64,000 nucleotides of DNA from Eubacteriaceae bacterium ES3 (GTDB taxonomy: Bacteria; Bacillota; Clostridia; Eubacteriales; Eubacteriaceae): the NCBI GenBank assembly GCA_030586155.1, contig CP130741.1, forward strand, positions 332,680 through 396,679, given 5' to 3'. A program made the position numbers and the translations under genes. This document shows positions 29,218 through 37,803 of the stretch, piece by piece. Position 1 is the stretch's first letter, and each line of letters begins with the position of its first letter. The notes beneath the pieces were generated by a model. That model did no database searches. It was not told the DNA's origin and worked only from the letters and a program-made list of their open reading frames with translations.

Positions 29218-29461
29218 GAAATTTATTAATGGTTAATAACTGGAATGGAGGAAAATGTCAGCTCATTTATATTAAAAGAAACACGGTGTAAAAAACTGTT
29301 TTAATCAGGTGCAATATAAAATGAATTCTGAAAGTTAGCTGGTTACTAGGGCTTTAAAAAAGCATAGAAATGTTTTTTAGAGTTGATTTCAGGAGGTTAA
29401 AACAAGAAATGGCATGCAACATGAATAGCTTAATGTTGTAATTTGAGAAAATTGAAAGGGA

Positions 29462-31174
29462 ATGGATAAAATAATGTGGAAAACCATAAGAATTAATGCT
29501 AAAAATAATTTAATTGTTGAAGAAAGCTATAAGGAAGATTACTTAGGCCTGGGAGGAAGAAGTCTGATTGCACAATTTTTAATGGATGAGGTTAACCCGG
29601 CCTGTGATCCACTTGGTGATGAGGCAAAGATAATTTTTTGTACCAGTATGTTCGCTGGCAGTGGATTAGTTTGCGCTAATCGTCTTTCAGTCGGAGCTAA
29701 GAGTCCCTTGACGAACGGCATAAAAGAATCAAATGTCGGGGGAAATGCCGCTGCTGCCTTTGCCGGACACAACTTGCGTGCGATTGTGATTGAAGACTGC
29801 CCGGAAGCAGATGCTTCAATGAAGTATGTACTCATTCAAGCGGATGGTAAGCTTAGTCTGGAAGATGCGACAGATTATGAAGGAATGAACAATTATGAAT
29901 TTGTAAAAGAGATGCAGGATGAATTCGGCGAAAAGGTTTCAGTAATTTCCATTGGAACAGCTGGTGAGCGCTTATACAAAAATTCTTCTTTGCAGGTCAC
30001 AGAGTTTGGAACCAATTATCCCTGTCGGGCAGCTGGTCGCGGCGGCTTAGGATCAGTATTGGGGTCCAAAAGGATTAAAGGGATCGTCATTCAAAAAGCC
30101 AGTGATAAAAATGAAATCGAATATGCTGACCCGGGTATATTCCAGAAGATTAAAAAGGAACTTAATCAGTCGGTAATTGAATCGTCAAAAGAGAATCCAT
30201 TTGCTTTAGTTGGAACAGCATCTACTATAGATGCCGTTGGTCCAGCGGGCATTATGCCTACCCACAATTTTACTGGGACGATTTCCGAAGAATTGGAAAA
30301 TATTAAATCGGATAAATTTATGGAATTTGTCAATAAGAACGGGAAAAACCAGCATCCTTGTCAGGCGGGTTGCCTGGTGAAATGTTCAAACATTGTCAAA
30401 GATGATGACGGTAATTTTTTGACGGGTGGTTTTGAATATGAAACTATTGCACTTTGTGGTCCTAATTGTGATATTTATGACTATGAAGCCATCGCCAAAA
30501 TGGACCGGATGTGTGATGATATCGGCCTTGATACAATTGAAACAGGCGCAACTATTGCCTTATGCATGGAAGCAGGTCTAATCCCCTGGGGCGATGCACA
30601 AGCCGCTTTGGGGCTTTATCAGCAAATATCCGATGGAACTGACTTGGGGAATTTGCTTGGGCAGGGAGCTGCTTTAGTAGGTAAACATTTTAACAGCAAG
30701 CGAATCCCAACCTGCAAGAATCAGGCCTTGCCTGGATATGACCCGCGAGGTTCTATCGGGACTGGCTATACCTATGCGACAACTTCAATGGGAGCCGATC
30801 ATACAGCGGGAATTACTCTGGGTCCTGATGATCCAAGCGATATTGATGGAGCGATAGCAAGCTCCAATATGATGCAGCATATTTTTGCTATGGCAGATAG
30901 CATGACGTGTATGATGGCTATGGCAACTTTAGGTGGTCAGCTCGATAAGGTCGCTGATTTATATAATGCCATGTATGGAACAAATATTAATGTGGATGAT
31001 CTGTTTGCAGCAGCCGATAGAACATTACAGCTGGAAAAAGAATTTAACCGGCAAGTGGGCTGGAAACCTGAAGATAATGTTATTCCTGAATTCTTTAGAA
31101 ATGAACCACTGCCTTCAACTGGAAGAAAATTTGATATTCCAGCCAAGTTGCTGTCGGTAGAAGCCTCACAATGA
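29462..31174 (+). CDS. Aldehyde:ferredoxin oxidoreductase (AOR) family
   Basis: A 570-aa tungsto/molybdo-bispterin enzyme that interconverts an aldehyde (or a carboxylate using reduced ferredoxin). The N-terminal AOR domain includes GLGGRSLIA and SNVGGNAAAAFAGHNLRAI. The Fe-S cysteines are CQAGCLVKC (CX3CX3C) and a distal Cys in DSMTCMM. The ATG at 29462 is very close to AAAGGG; ATG 29474 (MWKTIRIN) is an alternative. The stop overlaps the MoaD-like gene (ATGA). Co-location with a glycyl radical enzyme suggests it acts on that enzyme's product or supplies its precursor (inference). Confidence 0.92.
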   Translation: MDKIMWKTIRINAKNNLIVEESYKEDYLGLGGRSLIAQFLMDEVNPACDPLGDEAKIIFCTSMFAGSGLVCANRLSVGAKSPLTNGIKESNVGGNAAAAFAGHNLRAIVIEDCPEADASMKYVLIQADGKLSLEDATDYEGMNNYEFVKEMQDEFGEKVSVISIGTAGERLYKNSSLQVTEFGTNYPCRAAGRGGLGSVLGSKRIKGIVIQKASDKNEIEYADPGIFQKIKKELNQSVIESSKENPFALVGTASTIDAVGPAGIMPTHNFTGTISEELENIKSDKFMEFVNKNGKNQHPCQAGCLVKCSNIVKDDDGNFLTGGFEYETIALCGPNCDIYDYEAIAKMDRMCDDIGLDTIETGATIALCMEAGLIPWGDAQAALGLYQQISDGTDLGNLLGQGAALVGKHFNSKRIPTCKNQALPGYDPRGSIGTGYTYATTSMGADHTAGITLGPDDPSDIDGAIASSNMMQHIFAMADSMTCMMAMATLGGQLDKVADLYNAMYGTNINVDDLFAAADRTLQLEKEFNRQVGWKPEDNVIPEFFRNEPLPSTGRKFDIPAKLLSVEASQ

Positions 31175-31380
31175 TTGTTTTTAATAATCAGGAATTTGAT
31201 TTGGAAAAAAGCATGACGGTTGCACAATTGCTTGAAATCATGAAAGAAAAAGATTTAATCAAAAATACTGCATTGCTGGTTACGCTCAATAGTGAGCTGA
31301 TTTCACCATCAGAAGTCTACAAAAAAATGATTAATGATGGAGACGTGATAAAAACCCGCTATTTACCAACCGGGGGATAA
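31171..31380 (+). CDS. MoaD/ThiS-like sulfur carrier
   Basis: A 69-aa ubiquitin-fold protein ending in the conserved Gly-Gly (YLPTGG) needed for thiocarboxylate formation. MoaD-like proteins donate sulfur to molybdopterin. Its ATGA overlap with AOR indicates a dedicated carrier for this enzyme's pterin cofactor, a common pairing in anaerobes. Confidence 0.87.
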   Translation: MIVFNNQEFDLEKSMTVAQLLEIMKEKDLIKNTALLVTLNSELISPSEVYKKMINDGDVIKTRYLPTGG

Positions 31381-31432
31381 TTTAGAACCGAGCAGTTAAG
31401 AAAATCTACAGTAGAGTTAGGAGTGTATTGGA

Positions 31433-32392
31433 TTGCAGGAGAAAGAAGTACTGGGAAAAGTTTATGATATTCAGGGTTTTTCTGTACAAGATGGACCTGG
31501 TATCCGGACAACTGTGTTTTTAAAGGGATGTCCCCTTCGATGTCCCTGGTGTCACAGTCCGGAATCCCAATCGTTTGCCAGTGAACTGAGTTGGATGGCC
31601 ATAAAATGTATTGGTGTTGAAAAGTGCGGCAGGTGTCTGGAGGCTTGTCCCAAGGGTGCTATTTCTCTGGGAGAGATGGAAAAAAATGCTGCAACAGATG
31701 AAGTGAATCAGAAAATTGTAATTGACCGATCGATTTGTGATGATTGCGGTGAATGTACAAAAGCCTGTTATCCGGGAGCTTTGTTTATGTGCGGAAAAGA
31801 TTATACCGTTGAAGATTTGATTGAGAAGGTGAGTAAAGATATTCCCTTTTATAAGCAGTCTGGTGGTGGGGTGACTATTTCCGGCGGTGAGGCCCTTTCA
31901 CAGCCGCAATTTACCCTGGAGGTGTTAAAAGGACTAAAAGAGAGAGAAATCCATACGGCATTGGATACTACTGGGTTTGCGGATATTAAACATCTGCAGG
32001 CTGTCATCCCTTATGTGGATTTGTTTTTGTATGATCTTAAAAATTCAGATGGAGACCTGCATAAGCGTGTAACCGGTGTTGCCAATGACCGGATCCTGGA
32101 GAATGCCCGTTGGATAGCAGAAAATGGCGGGAAAATGCAGATTAGAATACCGATTATTCCCGGTTTTAATGATTCAGAAGAAAACTTTCACAAAACTGGG
32201 GAATTTTGCCGATCGCTTGGAGAGGCAATATCAGTGATTCAGATTCTGCCCTACCATAATCTGGGTGTGACCAAGTATCAGAGAATCCGTACAACAGCAC
32301 CAATTTTTGAGGTAAAGCCGCCATCCGATGAAAAAGTGGCAACTCTAAAAGCGCTGCTGGAAAGTTATGATTTAAATGTTATCGTGCATTAG
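31433..32392 (+). CDS. Glycyl radical enzyme activase (radical SAM)
   Basis: A 319-aa radical SAM enzyme that installs the glycyl radical in the adjacent enzyme. The SAM cluster motif is GCPLRCPWCHSPE (Cys33, Cys37, Cys40), followed by an inserted ferredoxin-like domain with two cluster motifs (CIGVEKCGRCLEACPKG and CDDCGECTKACYPG) and GGGVTISGGEAL. The inserted domain is typical of activases other than that of pyruvate formate-lyase. The start is TTG at 31433, 9 bases after TAGGAG; no ATG is available nearby. It is 21 bases before the glycyl radical enzyme gene. Confidence 0.94.
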   Translation: MQEKEVLGKVYDIQGFSVQDGPGIRTTVFLKGCPLRCPWCHSPESQSFASELSWMAIKCIGVEKCGRCLEACPKGAISLGEMEKNAATDEVNQKIVIDRSICDDCGECTKACYPGALFMCGKDYTVEDLIEKVSKDIPFYKQSGGGVTISGGEALSQPQFTLEVLKGLKEREIHTALDTTGFADIKHLQAVIPYVDLFLYDLKNSDGDLHKRVTGVANDRILENARWIAENGGKMQIRIPIIPGFNDSEENFHKTGEFCRSLGEAISVIQILPYHNLGVTKYQRIRTTAPIFEVKPPSDEKVATLKALLESYDLNVIVH

Positions 32393-32413
32393 TTAATTTA
32401 AAGGAGGACTTTT

Positions 32414-34840
32414 ATGTATACTTTAAAACCTGTTTCTGATCGCGTTGCCGCGATGCGCGAAAAATATCGCGAAACTCAGCCGGAAATCTGCACAGAACGA
32501 TATCGCTTGATCACCGATTTTTATATGGAGAATCCGGATATAATCGGGATCATGAAGCGAGCAAAAAATTTAAGAAACATCTGCGAAAACATTCCCGTCA
32601 GGATTGATGACGGTGAGGTAATTGTTGGCGCCCAGTCGGCAAAATATCGTGCCTGTGCTTTATATCCGGAAAATTCCGTTGATTGGCTGATTGATGAGGT
32701 TAACAGTCGTTTTATTTCAAGTAGAGATATCGACCCATATATACTTTCAGAAGAAGACCGGGAGTATATTTTAAGCACTGGCGATTTCTGGTTGAAGGAG
32801 TGTATGAGTGCTAAAACTGATGCCTACACCCCCGATGGATTTTTTGAACATTGCGGTAACGGAATCTCAATGTTTTGGGGAAAGGGACAGTCGATGTCTC
32901 CGGTTGGTCATTTTTGTGCCAATTACAATACCGCAATCAAAAAAGGTTTTGGGGCCATTAAAGCAGAAGCGCAGGGATATATTTCAGAAATAGAAGAAAA
33001 TGGAATCTTCGGAAATGATATTGAACGCTATAATTTTTATCGTGCCGTTTCCATCGTCTGTGACGGGATGATCACTCTTTCCAGGCGTTATGCAAAACTT
33101 GCTCAGGAAAAAGCAGAGACTGAAACAGACCCGGTTCGAAAAAAAGAATTGGAGACTATGGCGGATACTCTTAACTGGGTGATGGATAAACCATGTAGAA
33201 ACTTCCATGATGCTGTCCAGACACTATTTATGTATCAGACCTGTATGTGTCTTGATGCCTGTATGCACGGGATCAGCTTTGGTCGGATTGACCAGTATCT
33301 TGGTGACTTCTATGAGGCTGATATAGCTTCCGGACAAATTACACCAGAATATGCTCAGGAATTGATGGATCTCTTTTATCTGAAGGTGGCTGAAATGAAC
33401 AAACCATGGAGTTATGGTGCGACCATGTCCAATCCCGGTTATAACAGCGGCCAGCTGATGACTCTAGGAGGCGTTAAAAGTGATGGGACAGATGCTTCAA
33501 ATGCCGTCACTTACATGATGCTTCAAGCCTCTGGTCGTCTGGTTCTCCATGATCCGCCCCAGGCATTGCGTATTCATAAAGGGACACCAGCTGCACTTTG
33601 GGAAGCTGCTATTGAGACTACAAAAATATCTGGTGGGGTTCCCAGTATGGAGAATGACGATATTATCATTCCCAATCTTTTAAAACGCGGTATGGCTCTG
33701 GAAGATGCCAGAAACTATTGCCTGATCGGCTGTGTGGAGCCAGGTGGCTGTGGCGATGACTGGCCGGCCTGTGGCGGTACCGGAACAGAATCATACTGGA
33801 ATATGGCCAATGCTTTGTGGCTGGCGATTAATGATGGTCATAATCCAGCGCCAGGTTTGTTTGGCGAACCGCCGCTGGAAAAAAGAGTAGGTTTACCGAC
33901 TGGATACCTGTATGAAATGGAAACTTTTGATGAAGTTCTTGAAGCCTTTAAAAAGCAGACTAAATTCTTTGTTAAGTGGCATGCCAGCTGTACCAATTCC
34001 TTTGAGTATGTAGCCAGGGAAGTTTTGCCGCTGCCATCAGTTTCAGCAACCATGACTGGTTGTATGGAACAGGGCAAAGACGTTATGTGGGGCGGTGCAA
34101 AATATAATTCAACAGGAATTGCAGGTGTGGCGATTGGAAATGTGGCAGATTGCCTGGGTATTATCAAGTACATGGTATATGATAAAAAACGCTGTACTGC
34201 CCGTGAACTCTATGATGCCCTTATTGCCAACTGGGAAGGTTATGAAGAACTGCACCAGATAATTATGTATGAAGCACCTCACTATGGTAATGGTGATCCG
34301 GAGATTGATTACTTCGCTAGATGGGCTGCTGATGTTTTTGCTGATGAAGTCAATGCCTGTACAGGACCGCGAGGGAAGTACAATGCCGGACTGTATCCGG
34401 TAACCACTAATATTATCTTCGAGAAAATGACGGCAGCTACTCCTGACGGCCGCTATGCTGGTGAACCCCTGGCAGACGGAATTTCCCCGGTTCAGCAAAT
34501 GGATCAAAACGGACCGACGGCAGTGCTTAATTCAGTGGCAAATATTGATCAGAGTAAATATGCAAACGGAACCTTGCTTAATATGAAATTCCATCCAAGT
34601 TCTCTGAAGGGGGATGAAGGCGTCCTCAAGATGACAAATCTGGTTAAAACATACTTTGATATGGGTGGGATGGAAATGCAGACCAATGTTGTCAGTGTTG
34701 AAACATTGAGAGATGCGCAGAAAAACCCTGAAGATTATAAGAATCTTGTTGTGCGTGTCGCTGGTTTTAGTGCCTATTTCGTAGAAATGTACATTGAAAG
34801 TCAGAACGATCTGATTAGAAGAACTGAATTGGGAATGTAA
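32414..34840 (+). CDS. Glycyl radical enzyme, GCVEP-type lyase/dehydratase, substrate unknown
   Basis: An 808-aa oxygen-sensitive radical enzyme. The active-site loop is YCLIGCVEPGG (thiyl Cys440, base Glu442), and the glycyl loop near the C-terminus is VVRVAGFSAYFVEM (Gly784). The CVE motif excludes pyruvate formate-lyase (two adjacent Cys). It differs from the GGCLET loop I recall for hydroxyphenylacetate decarboxylase and is closer to the glycerol/propanediol dehydratase, choline lyase and isethionate lyase group. Residues after the motif (CGDDWPACGGTGTES) do not let me assign a substrate. No microcompartment shell gene is nearby. AAGGAGG precedes the ATG. The downstream neighbour is a Trp-type T-box unit, so an aromatic substrate should be considered but is not shown. 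Confidence 0.9.
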   Translation: MYTLKPVSDRVAAMREKYRETQPEICTERYRLITDFYMENPDIIGIMKRAKNLRNICENIPVRIDDGEVIVGAQSAKYRACALYPENSVDWLIDEVNSRFISSRDIDPYILSEEDREYILSTGDFWLKECMSAKTDAYTPDGFFEHCGNGISMFWGKGQSMSPVGHFCANYNTAIKKGFGAIKAEAQGYISEIEENGIFGNDIERYNFYRAVSIVCDGMITLSRRYAKLAQEKAETETDPVRKKELETMADTLNWVMDKPCRNFHDAVQTLFMYQTCMCLDACMHGISFGRIDQYLGDFYEADIASGQITPEYAQELMDLFYLKVAEMNKPWSYGATMSNPGYNSGQLMTLGGVKSDGTDASNAVTYMMLQASGRLVLHDPPQALRIHKGTPAALWEAAIETTKISGGVPSMENDDIIIPNLLKRGMALEDARNYCLIGCVEPGGCGDDWPACGGTGTESYWNMANALWLAINDGHNPAPGLFGEPPLEKRVGLPTGYLYEMETFDEVLEAFKKQTKFFVKWHASCTNSFEYVAREVLPLPSVSATMTGCMEQGKDVMWGGAKYNSTGIAGVAIGNVADCLGIIKYMVYDKKRCTARELYDALIANWEGYEELHQIIMYEAPHYGNGDPEIDYFARWAADVFADEVNACTGPRGKYNAGLYPVTTNIIFEKMTAATPDGRYAGEPLADGISPVQQMDQNGPTAVLNSVANIDQSKYANGTLLNMKFHPSSLKGDEGVLKMTNLVKTYFDMGGMEMQTNVVSVETLRDAQKNPEDYKNLVVRVAGFSAYFVEMYIESQNDLIRRTELGM

Positions 34841-34884
34841 TACTTTCTTTGTGATTTAACTAAAAGCATTGGGGAAAAAACTGA

Positions 34885-34913
34885 TTTACAAAAACTGCGT
34901 ATTATGTTATTAT
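34885..34913 (+). promoter_or_regulatory. Promoter of T-box transcript
   Basis: TTTACA (34885-34890), 17 bases, TATTAT (34908-34913), just upstream of the T-box leader. Confidence 0.65.
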
Positions 34914-34918
34914 GACTT

Positions 34919-35196
34919 CAATCAGATAAACCTTTGATTGAAAAGAGTAGTCTTTGAAAGATGCGTCAGTGAGTTGCAGGCAGTGGGAATGCAATGGTAA
35001 TCGCTAAGATGAATGGATTCATGAGGGTGAAAAGAAAGGCTTCGGCCAAGTAATGTTCAACGGGGTTTCCGTCCGTTATCCCAGGAAAACGTATGTTAGT
35101 ACGTCATGAGAGGGTGCTTTTAGCACTAATTAAGGTGGTACCGCAGATATTTAACTTCTGTCCTTTGTATATATAAGGACAGGAGTTTTTATTTTT
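34919..35196 (+). ncRNA. T-box leader, specifier probably UGG (Trp)
   Basis: T-box RNAs read uncharged tRNA and stop termination when the amino acid is scarce. Visible parts are the AGAGTAG element of stem I (about 34943-34949), the stem I distal region, the T-box sequence AAGGTGGTACCGCAG (35132-35146) and the terminator at 35155-35196. On the 3' side of stem I the sequence GAATGGATTCA (35011-35021) offers UGG (35014-35016) followed by the usual purine; a one-base shift would give GGA (Gly). Trp is preferred because a TrpXYZ-like importer lies downstream. No synthetase gene follows, and the first gene is an alcohol dehydrogenase. Confidence 0.88.
35155..35196 (+). terminator. T-box regulated terminator
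   Basis: CTTCTGTCCTT / AAGGACAGGAG arms with one G-U pair, then a T-rich run. It competes with the antiterminator formed by the T-box sequence. Confidence 0.85.
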
Positions 35197-35216
35197 CGCG
35201 AAAAATGAAGCCGGGT

Positions 35217-35283
35217 GAAGGGTGTTGATGTGCTGAGTGGGAGAAAGCTCGCTTTCGGACGCTTAGTACATCAACACCCTTCA
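35217..35283. repeat. Inverted-repeat element
   Basis: GAAGGGTGTTGATGT (35217-35231) and its exact reverse complement (35269-35283) enclose a 37-base centre. It is followed directly by a core motif found again at 35373 and 60169. Confidence 0.8.
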
Positions 35284-35287
35284 GCGG

Positions 35288-35330
35288 GCGAAGCCCGCGA
35301 CGAGTCGGAGCGATAGCTACGACGAGTGCC
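35288..35330. repeat. Dispersed repeat core, copy 1 (GGAGCGATAGC family)
   Basis: GCGAAGCCCGCGACGAG (35288-35304) followed by TCGGAGCGATAGC and GACGAGTGCC. The first part recurs with two changes at 60249-60265, and the second with few changes at 60169-60202. Confidence 0.75.
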
Positions 35331-35372
35331 CTGCAGAATGTAACTTCCCTGCAAGTTTAAGGCTTACAAGCC

Positions 35373-35406
35373 CGAGACAGTCGGAGCGATAGCAGTGATG
35401 TGTGCC
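35373..35406. repeat. Dispersed repeat core, copy 2
   Basis: CGAGACAGTCGGAGCGATAG then CAGTGATGTGTGCC, sharing AGTCGGAGCGATAGC exactly with copy 1. It lies in the 282-bp gap between the T-box terminator and the alcohol dehydrogenase gene. Confidence 0.7.
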
Positions 35407-35478
35407 GGAAAAATTTTGGGAGCGCAAAACGCCTGATGAGGAGCACACTCTTTTTTATAATTGCAAGAAAGGCAGAAA

Positions 35479-36561
35479 ATGACATATAGTGTAAACATAT
35501 CAAATTACCGGGTGGGAGAAAGTGCCTATGATCAAGTTGTTGAAATCTGCACTCCCTATGGGAAGAAAGTGGCAGTGGTCATTGGAAACTATGGTTACTA
35601 TCAAGCCAAACCATATCTTCAGGAGGAGCTTGAAAACGCTTGTCTGGAGTTATCCGACCCCATCTATTACGGCGGTAACTGTACCTATGAAAACATTGAA
35701 AAGCTTAAACGGGAAGAATCAGTTATTCAAGCAGATATGATTTTTGCGGTGGGCGGTGGACGAGTGGTCGATACGGTCAAATTCCTGGGAGAACAGGTTA
35801 AAAAGCCTGTCTTTGCTTTCCCGACTATTGCATCAAATTGCTCGCCCTGTACCAGTGTATCGATTATGTATGATCAAAGTGGCGCTTTTATCAGACCGGA
35901 ATTTTTAAAAGATCCGCCGGTCTGTGCTTTTATTCATACAGGGCTTTTAGCCAAGGCCCCAGTCAAATATTTATGGGCGGGACTTGGCGATACCTATGCA
36001 AAATATTATGAAGCTTCAATTTCCGCTCGAGGGGACCAATTGGGCCATCCCTTGAGTTTAGGCGTTCATATCAGTAGACAGTGCGCCGAGTCAGTGCTGA
36101 TGCATGGTATTGGTGCTTTGAAAGCCAATGAGATGGGTGTGGTCAGTGATGATTTTGAACAGGCGGCACTAACTATAATTGTTACAACGGCCTGGGTTTC
36201 AATTCTTGTTACCTTATCCCATACACCGGATTATAACAGCGGCCTGGCACATGCTATTTACTATACATTAACGACAGTACCAGGGTTTGATGAGGAGAAG
36301 CATCTTCATGGCGAAATGGTTGCCTTTGGCGTTCTGGTTCTTTTACTTGTTGACGGTCAGGAAGAAGAATTCAAGCGAGTCTATGCATTTAATAAAGAAG
36401 CTAAACTGCCTTGCTGTTTAGCAGAGCTGGAATTGGATATGAAAACTATGGATAAATATCTTAACACGATCACAAAAATGGGGGATATTAGCCATAATCC
36501 ATATAAAATTACAGTGGAAATGTTGAGCGAAGCATTTTTAAAACTTGAAGCAATGAATTAA
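35479..36561 (+). CDS. Iron-containing/glycerol dehydrogenase-like alcohol dehydrogenase
   Basis: A 360-aa NAD(P)-dependent dehydrogenase of the iron-type/GldA-like superfamily. The nucleotide-binding GGGRVVDTVK block (about 91-100) and the C-terminal metal region (HGEMVAFG) are present. A metal-binding His in the usual HALG-type position appears as LAHAIYYTL. The start is the ATG at 35479, 7 bases after AAAGG; a TTG at 35461 overlaps this site. It is the first gene behind the T-box leader, separated from it by repeat elements, and no terminator separates it from the substrate-binding protein gene 79 bp downstream. The substrate is unknown. Confidence 0.85.
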   Translation: MTYSVNISNYRVGESAYDQVVEICTPYGKKVAVVIGNYGYYQAKPYLQEELENACLELSDPIYYGGNCTYENIEKLKREESVIQADMIFAVGGGRVVDTVKFLGEQVKKPVFAFPTIASNCSPCTSVSIMYDQSGAFIRPEFLKDPPVCAFIHTGLLAKAPVKYLWAGLGDTYAKYYEASISARGDQLGHPLSLGVHISRQCAESVLMHGIGALKANEMGVVSDDFEQAALTIIVTTAWVSILVTLSHTPDYNSGLAHAIYYTLTTVPGFDEEKHLHGEMVAFGVLVLLLVDGQEEEFKRVYAFNKEAKLPCCLAELELDMKTMDKYLNTITKMGDISHNPYKITVEMLSEAFLKLEAMN

Positions 36562-36640
36562 TTGGCTGTCTGCAGTTTGAAATAATATCATTATTTTGGG
36601 CTGTCAGATGTCTGTTAAATAAAAAAAGGAGAAGAAGAAA

Positions 36641-37633
36641 ATGAAAAAAGGATTTAAAAAGTTATTGGCACTGGTCATGATGGCGACGATGGTTGTCTCA
36701 CTGGCAGCTTGTTCATCATCAAGTGACACATCAGGCAGTGATGGTGAAGTTTTAAAAGTTGGTGTGATTCAGATGATTGAAAATGGAGCTTTCGATGATA
36801 TGCGCGACGGCTTTATCGATGAACTTAGAGCTCAGGGCTATACTGAAGATCAAATGGAAATTGTCGTTAAAAATGCTCAGGGTGATGCATCTACTTTAAA
36901 TACCATTGCTCAGGAAATGGCAGATGGAAGCTATGATTTGGTTGCGACAATTGCTACCCCGGCTTCACAGGCTTTTGTCAATATGAAGTCTGAGACCCCA
37001 CAGGTCTTTATCACGGTATCTGATCCGATCAAGGCTGGGATCTTAACGACGATGGAAGAACCTGATCATAATGCTACAGGGACCTCAAATCCTATTCCAA
37101 TTGCTGATATCATTGACCTGTCTGTTGAACTGACACCTGGTATTTCTACTTTCGGAATTATCTATAATACCAGTGAGGTCAACTCAGTAAGTACCGTCAA
37201 TAAAGCCAAAGAGCTGATGGAAGCTGGTGGCTATGCGGTTGAAGAAGCCGTTGTTACAAACTCTTCTGAAGTACAGCAGGCGATTGAAAGTCTTCTGACT
37301 CAGGTTGATGCTGTATTTATTCCAAACGACAGTGTTATTCAAAATGCGATGCCAACTGTTGCCGAAGCCGCTAAAAATGCAGGCAAACCGGTATACGGAA
37401 GCTCAGCCGTAATGGTTGATTCAGGTGCCCTGGCAACTGTTGCTATTGGTGACCGGGCGATCGGAGCACAATCCGCTAAAATGGCAGTTGAAATCTTAAA
37501 CGGTAAAACTCCGGCAGAGATTCCTGCTATCTATATGGAAGCAACCGATACAGTGATCAATCAGACAACCGCAACTGCGATTGGGGTAACCATTCCAGAA
37601 GCGATTGCATCAGAGGCAACGATTGTTGAATAA
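36641..37633 (+). CDS. trpX: ABC importer substrate-binding lipoprotein, TrpX-like
   Basis: A 330-aa lipoprotein: hydrophobic signal and lipobox LAAC with Cys24, then a periplasmic-binding fold of the ABC.X4 (TrpX) family (VGVIQMIENGAFDDMRDGF, VATIATPASQAF, VFIPNDSVIQNA). Comparative genomics has assigned this family to tryptophan uptake in Firmicutes when linked to Trp-responsive leaders; here a Trp-like T-box is upstream, which supports the same role. AAGGAG precedes the ATG. A terminator-like hairpin between this gene and the permease gene would raise binding-protein levels over membrane components. Confidence 0.82.
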   Translation: MKKGFKKLLALVMMATMVVSLAACSSSSDTSGSDGEVLKVGVIQMIENGAFDDMRDGFIDELRAQGYTEDQMEIVVKNAQGDASTLNTIAQEMADGSYDLVATIATPASQAFVNMKSETPQVFITVSDPIKAGILTTMEEPDHNATGTSNPIPIADIIDLSVELTPGISTFGIIYNTSEVNSVSTVNKAKELMEAGGYAVEEAVVTNSSEVQQAIESLLTQVDAVFIPNDSVIQNAMPTVAEAAKNAGKPVYGSSAVMVDSGALATVAIGDRAIGAQSAKMAVEILNGKTPAEIPAIYMEATDTVINQTTATAIGVTIPEAIASEATIVE

Positions 37634-37757
37634 TCAGATGGGCGATATATTCACCTTTCAGATTAAATTCAAAGAGAGTGACATGGACTGAGCACGACAA
37701 TTGATCCTATACTTGTAGCTTTAGGACATTGGTTAGTGTGGCGTTTCAGACACTACA

Positions 37758-37780
37758 GGGCGATTTTCAATCGCCCTTTT
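37758..37780 (+). terminator. Intra-operon terminator-like hairpin
   Basis: GGGCGATT-TTC-AATCGCCC followed by TTTT, in the 170-bp gap between the binding protein and permease genes. The short T-run suggests partial termination. Confidence 0.65.
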
Positions 37781-37803
37781 ACCATTTTATTAAGGAGCAC
37801 ACT

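Larger units (their letters stand above)
28787..29461. other. Long AT-rich divergent control region
   Basis: 675 bp without a gene. The minus strand has a possible PucR promoter (TTGATA 28843-28848, TATAAT 28822-28827, spacing 15). The plus strand carries a cre-like site (29156-29169), a promoter (29188-29217) and a leader of about 240 nt with two tiny start-stop frames: 29255-29275 (MSAHLY, GGAGG 3 bases upstream) and 29409-29441 (MACNMNSLML, AGGAGG 12 bases upstream). No known riboswitch was recognised. Confidence 0.6.

Noticed and set aside
28787..29461. Sigma-54 promoter upstream of AOR
   Set aside because: Several TGGC and TTGC words occur, but none has the required GG-N10-GC spacing.
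32414..34840. Assignment of the glycyl radical enzyme as an indoleacetate or hydroxyphenylacetate decarboxylase because of the nearby Trp T-box
   Set aside because: The active-site loop is GCVEPGG, not the GGCLET loop I recall for hydroxyphenylacetate decarboxylase, and the T-box unit has its own promoter. Left as a possibility only.
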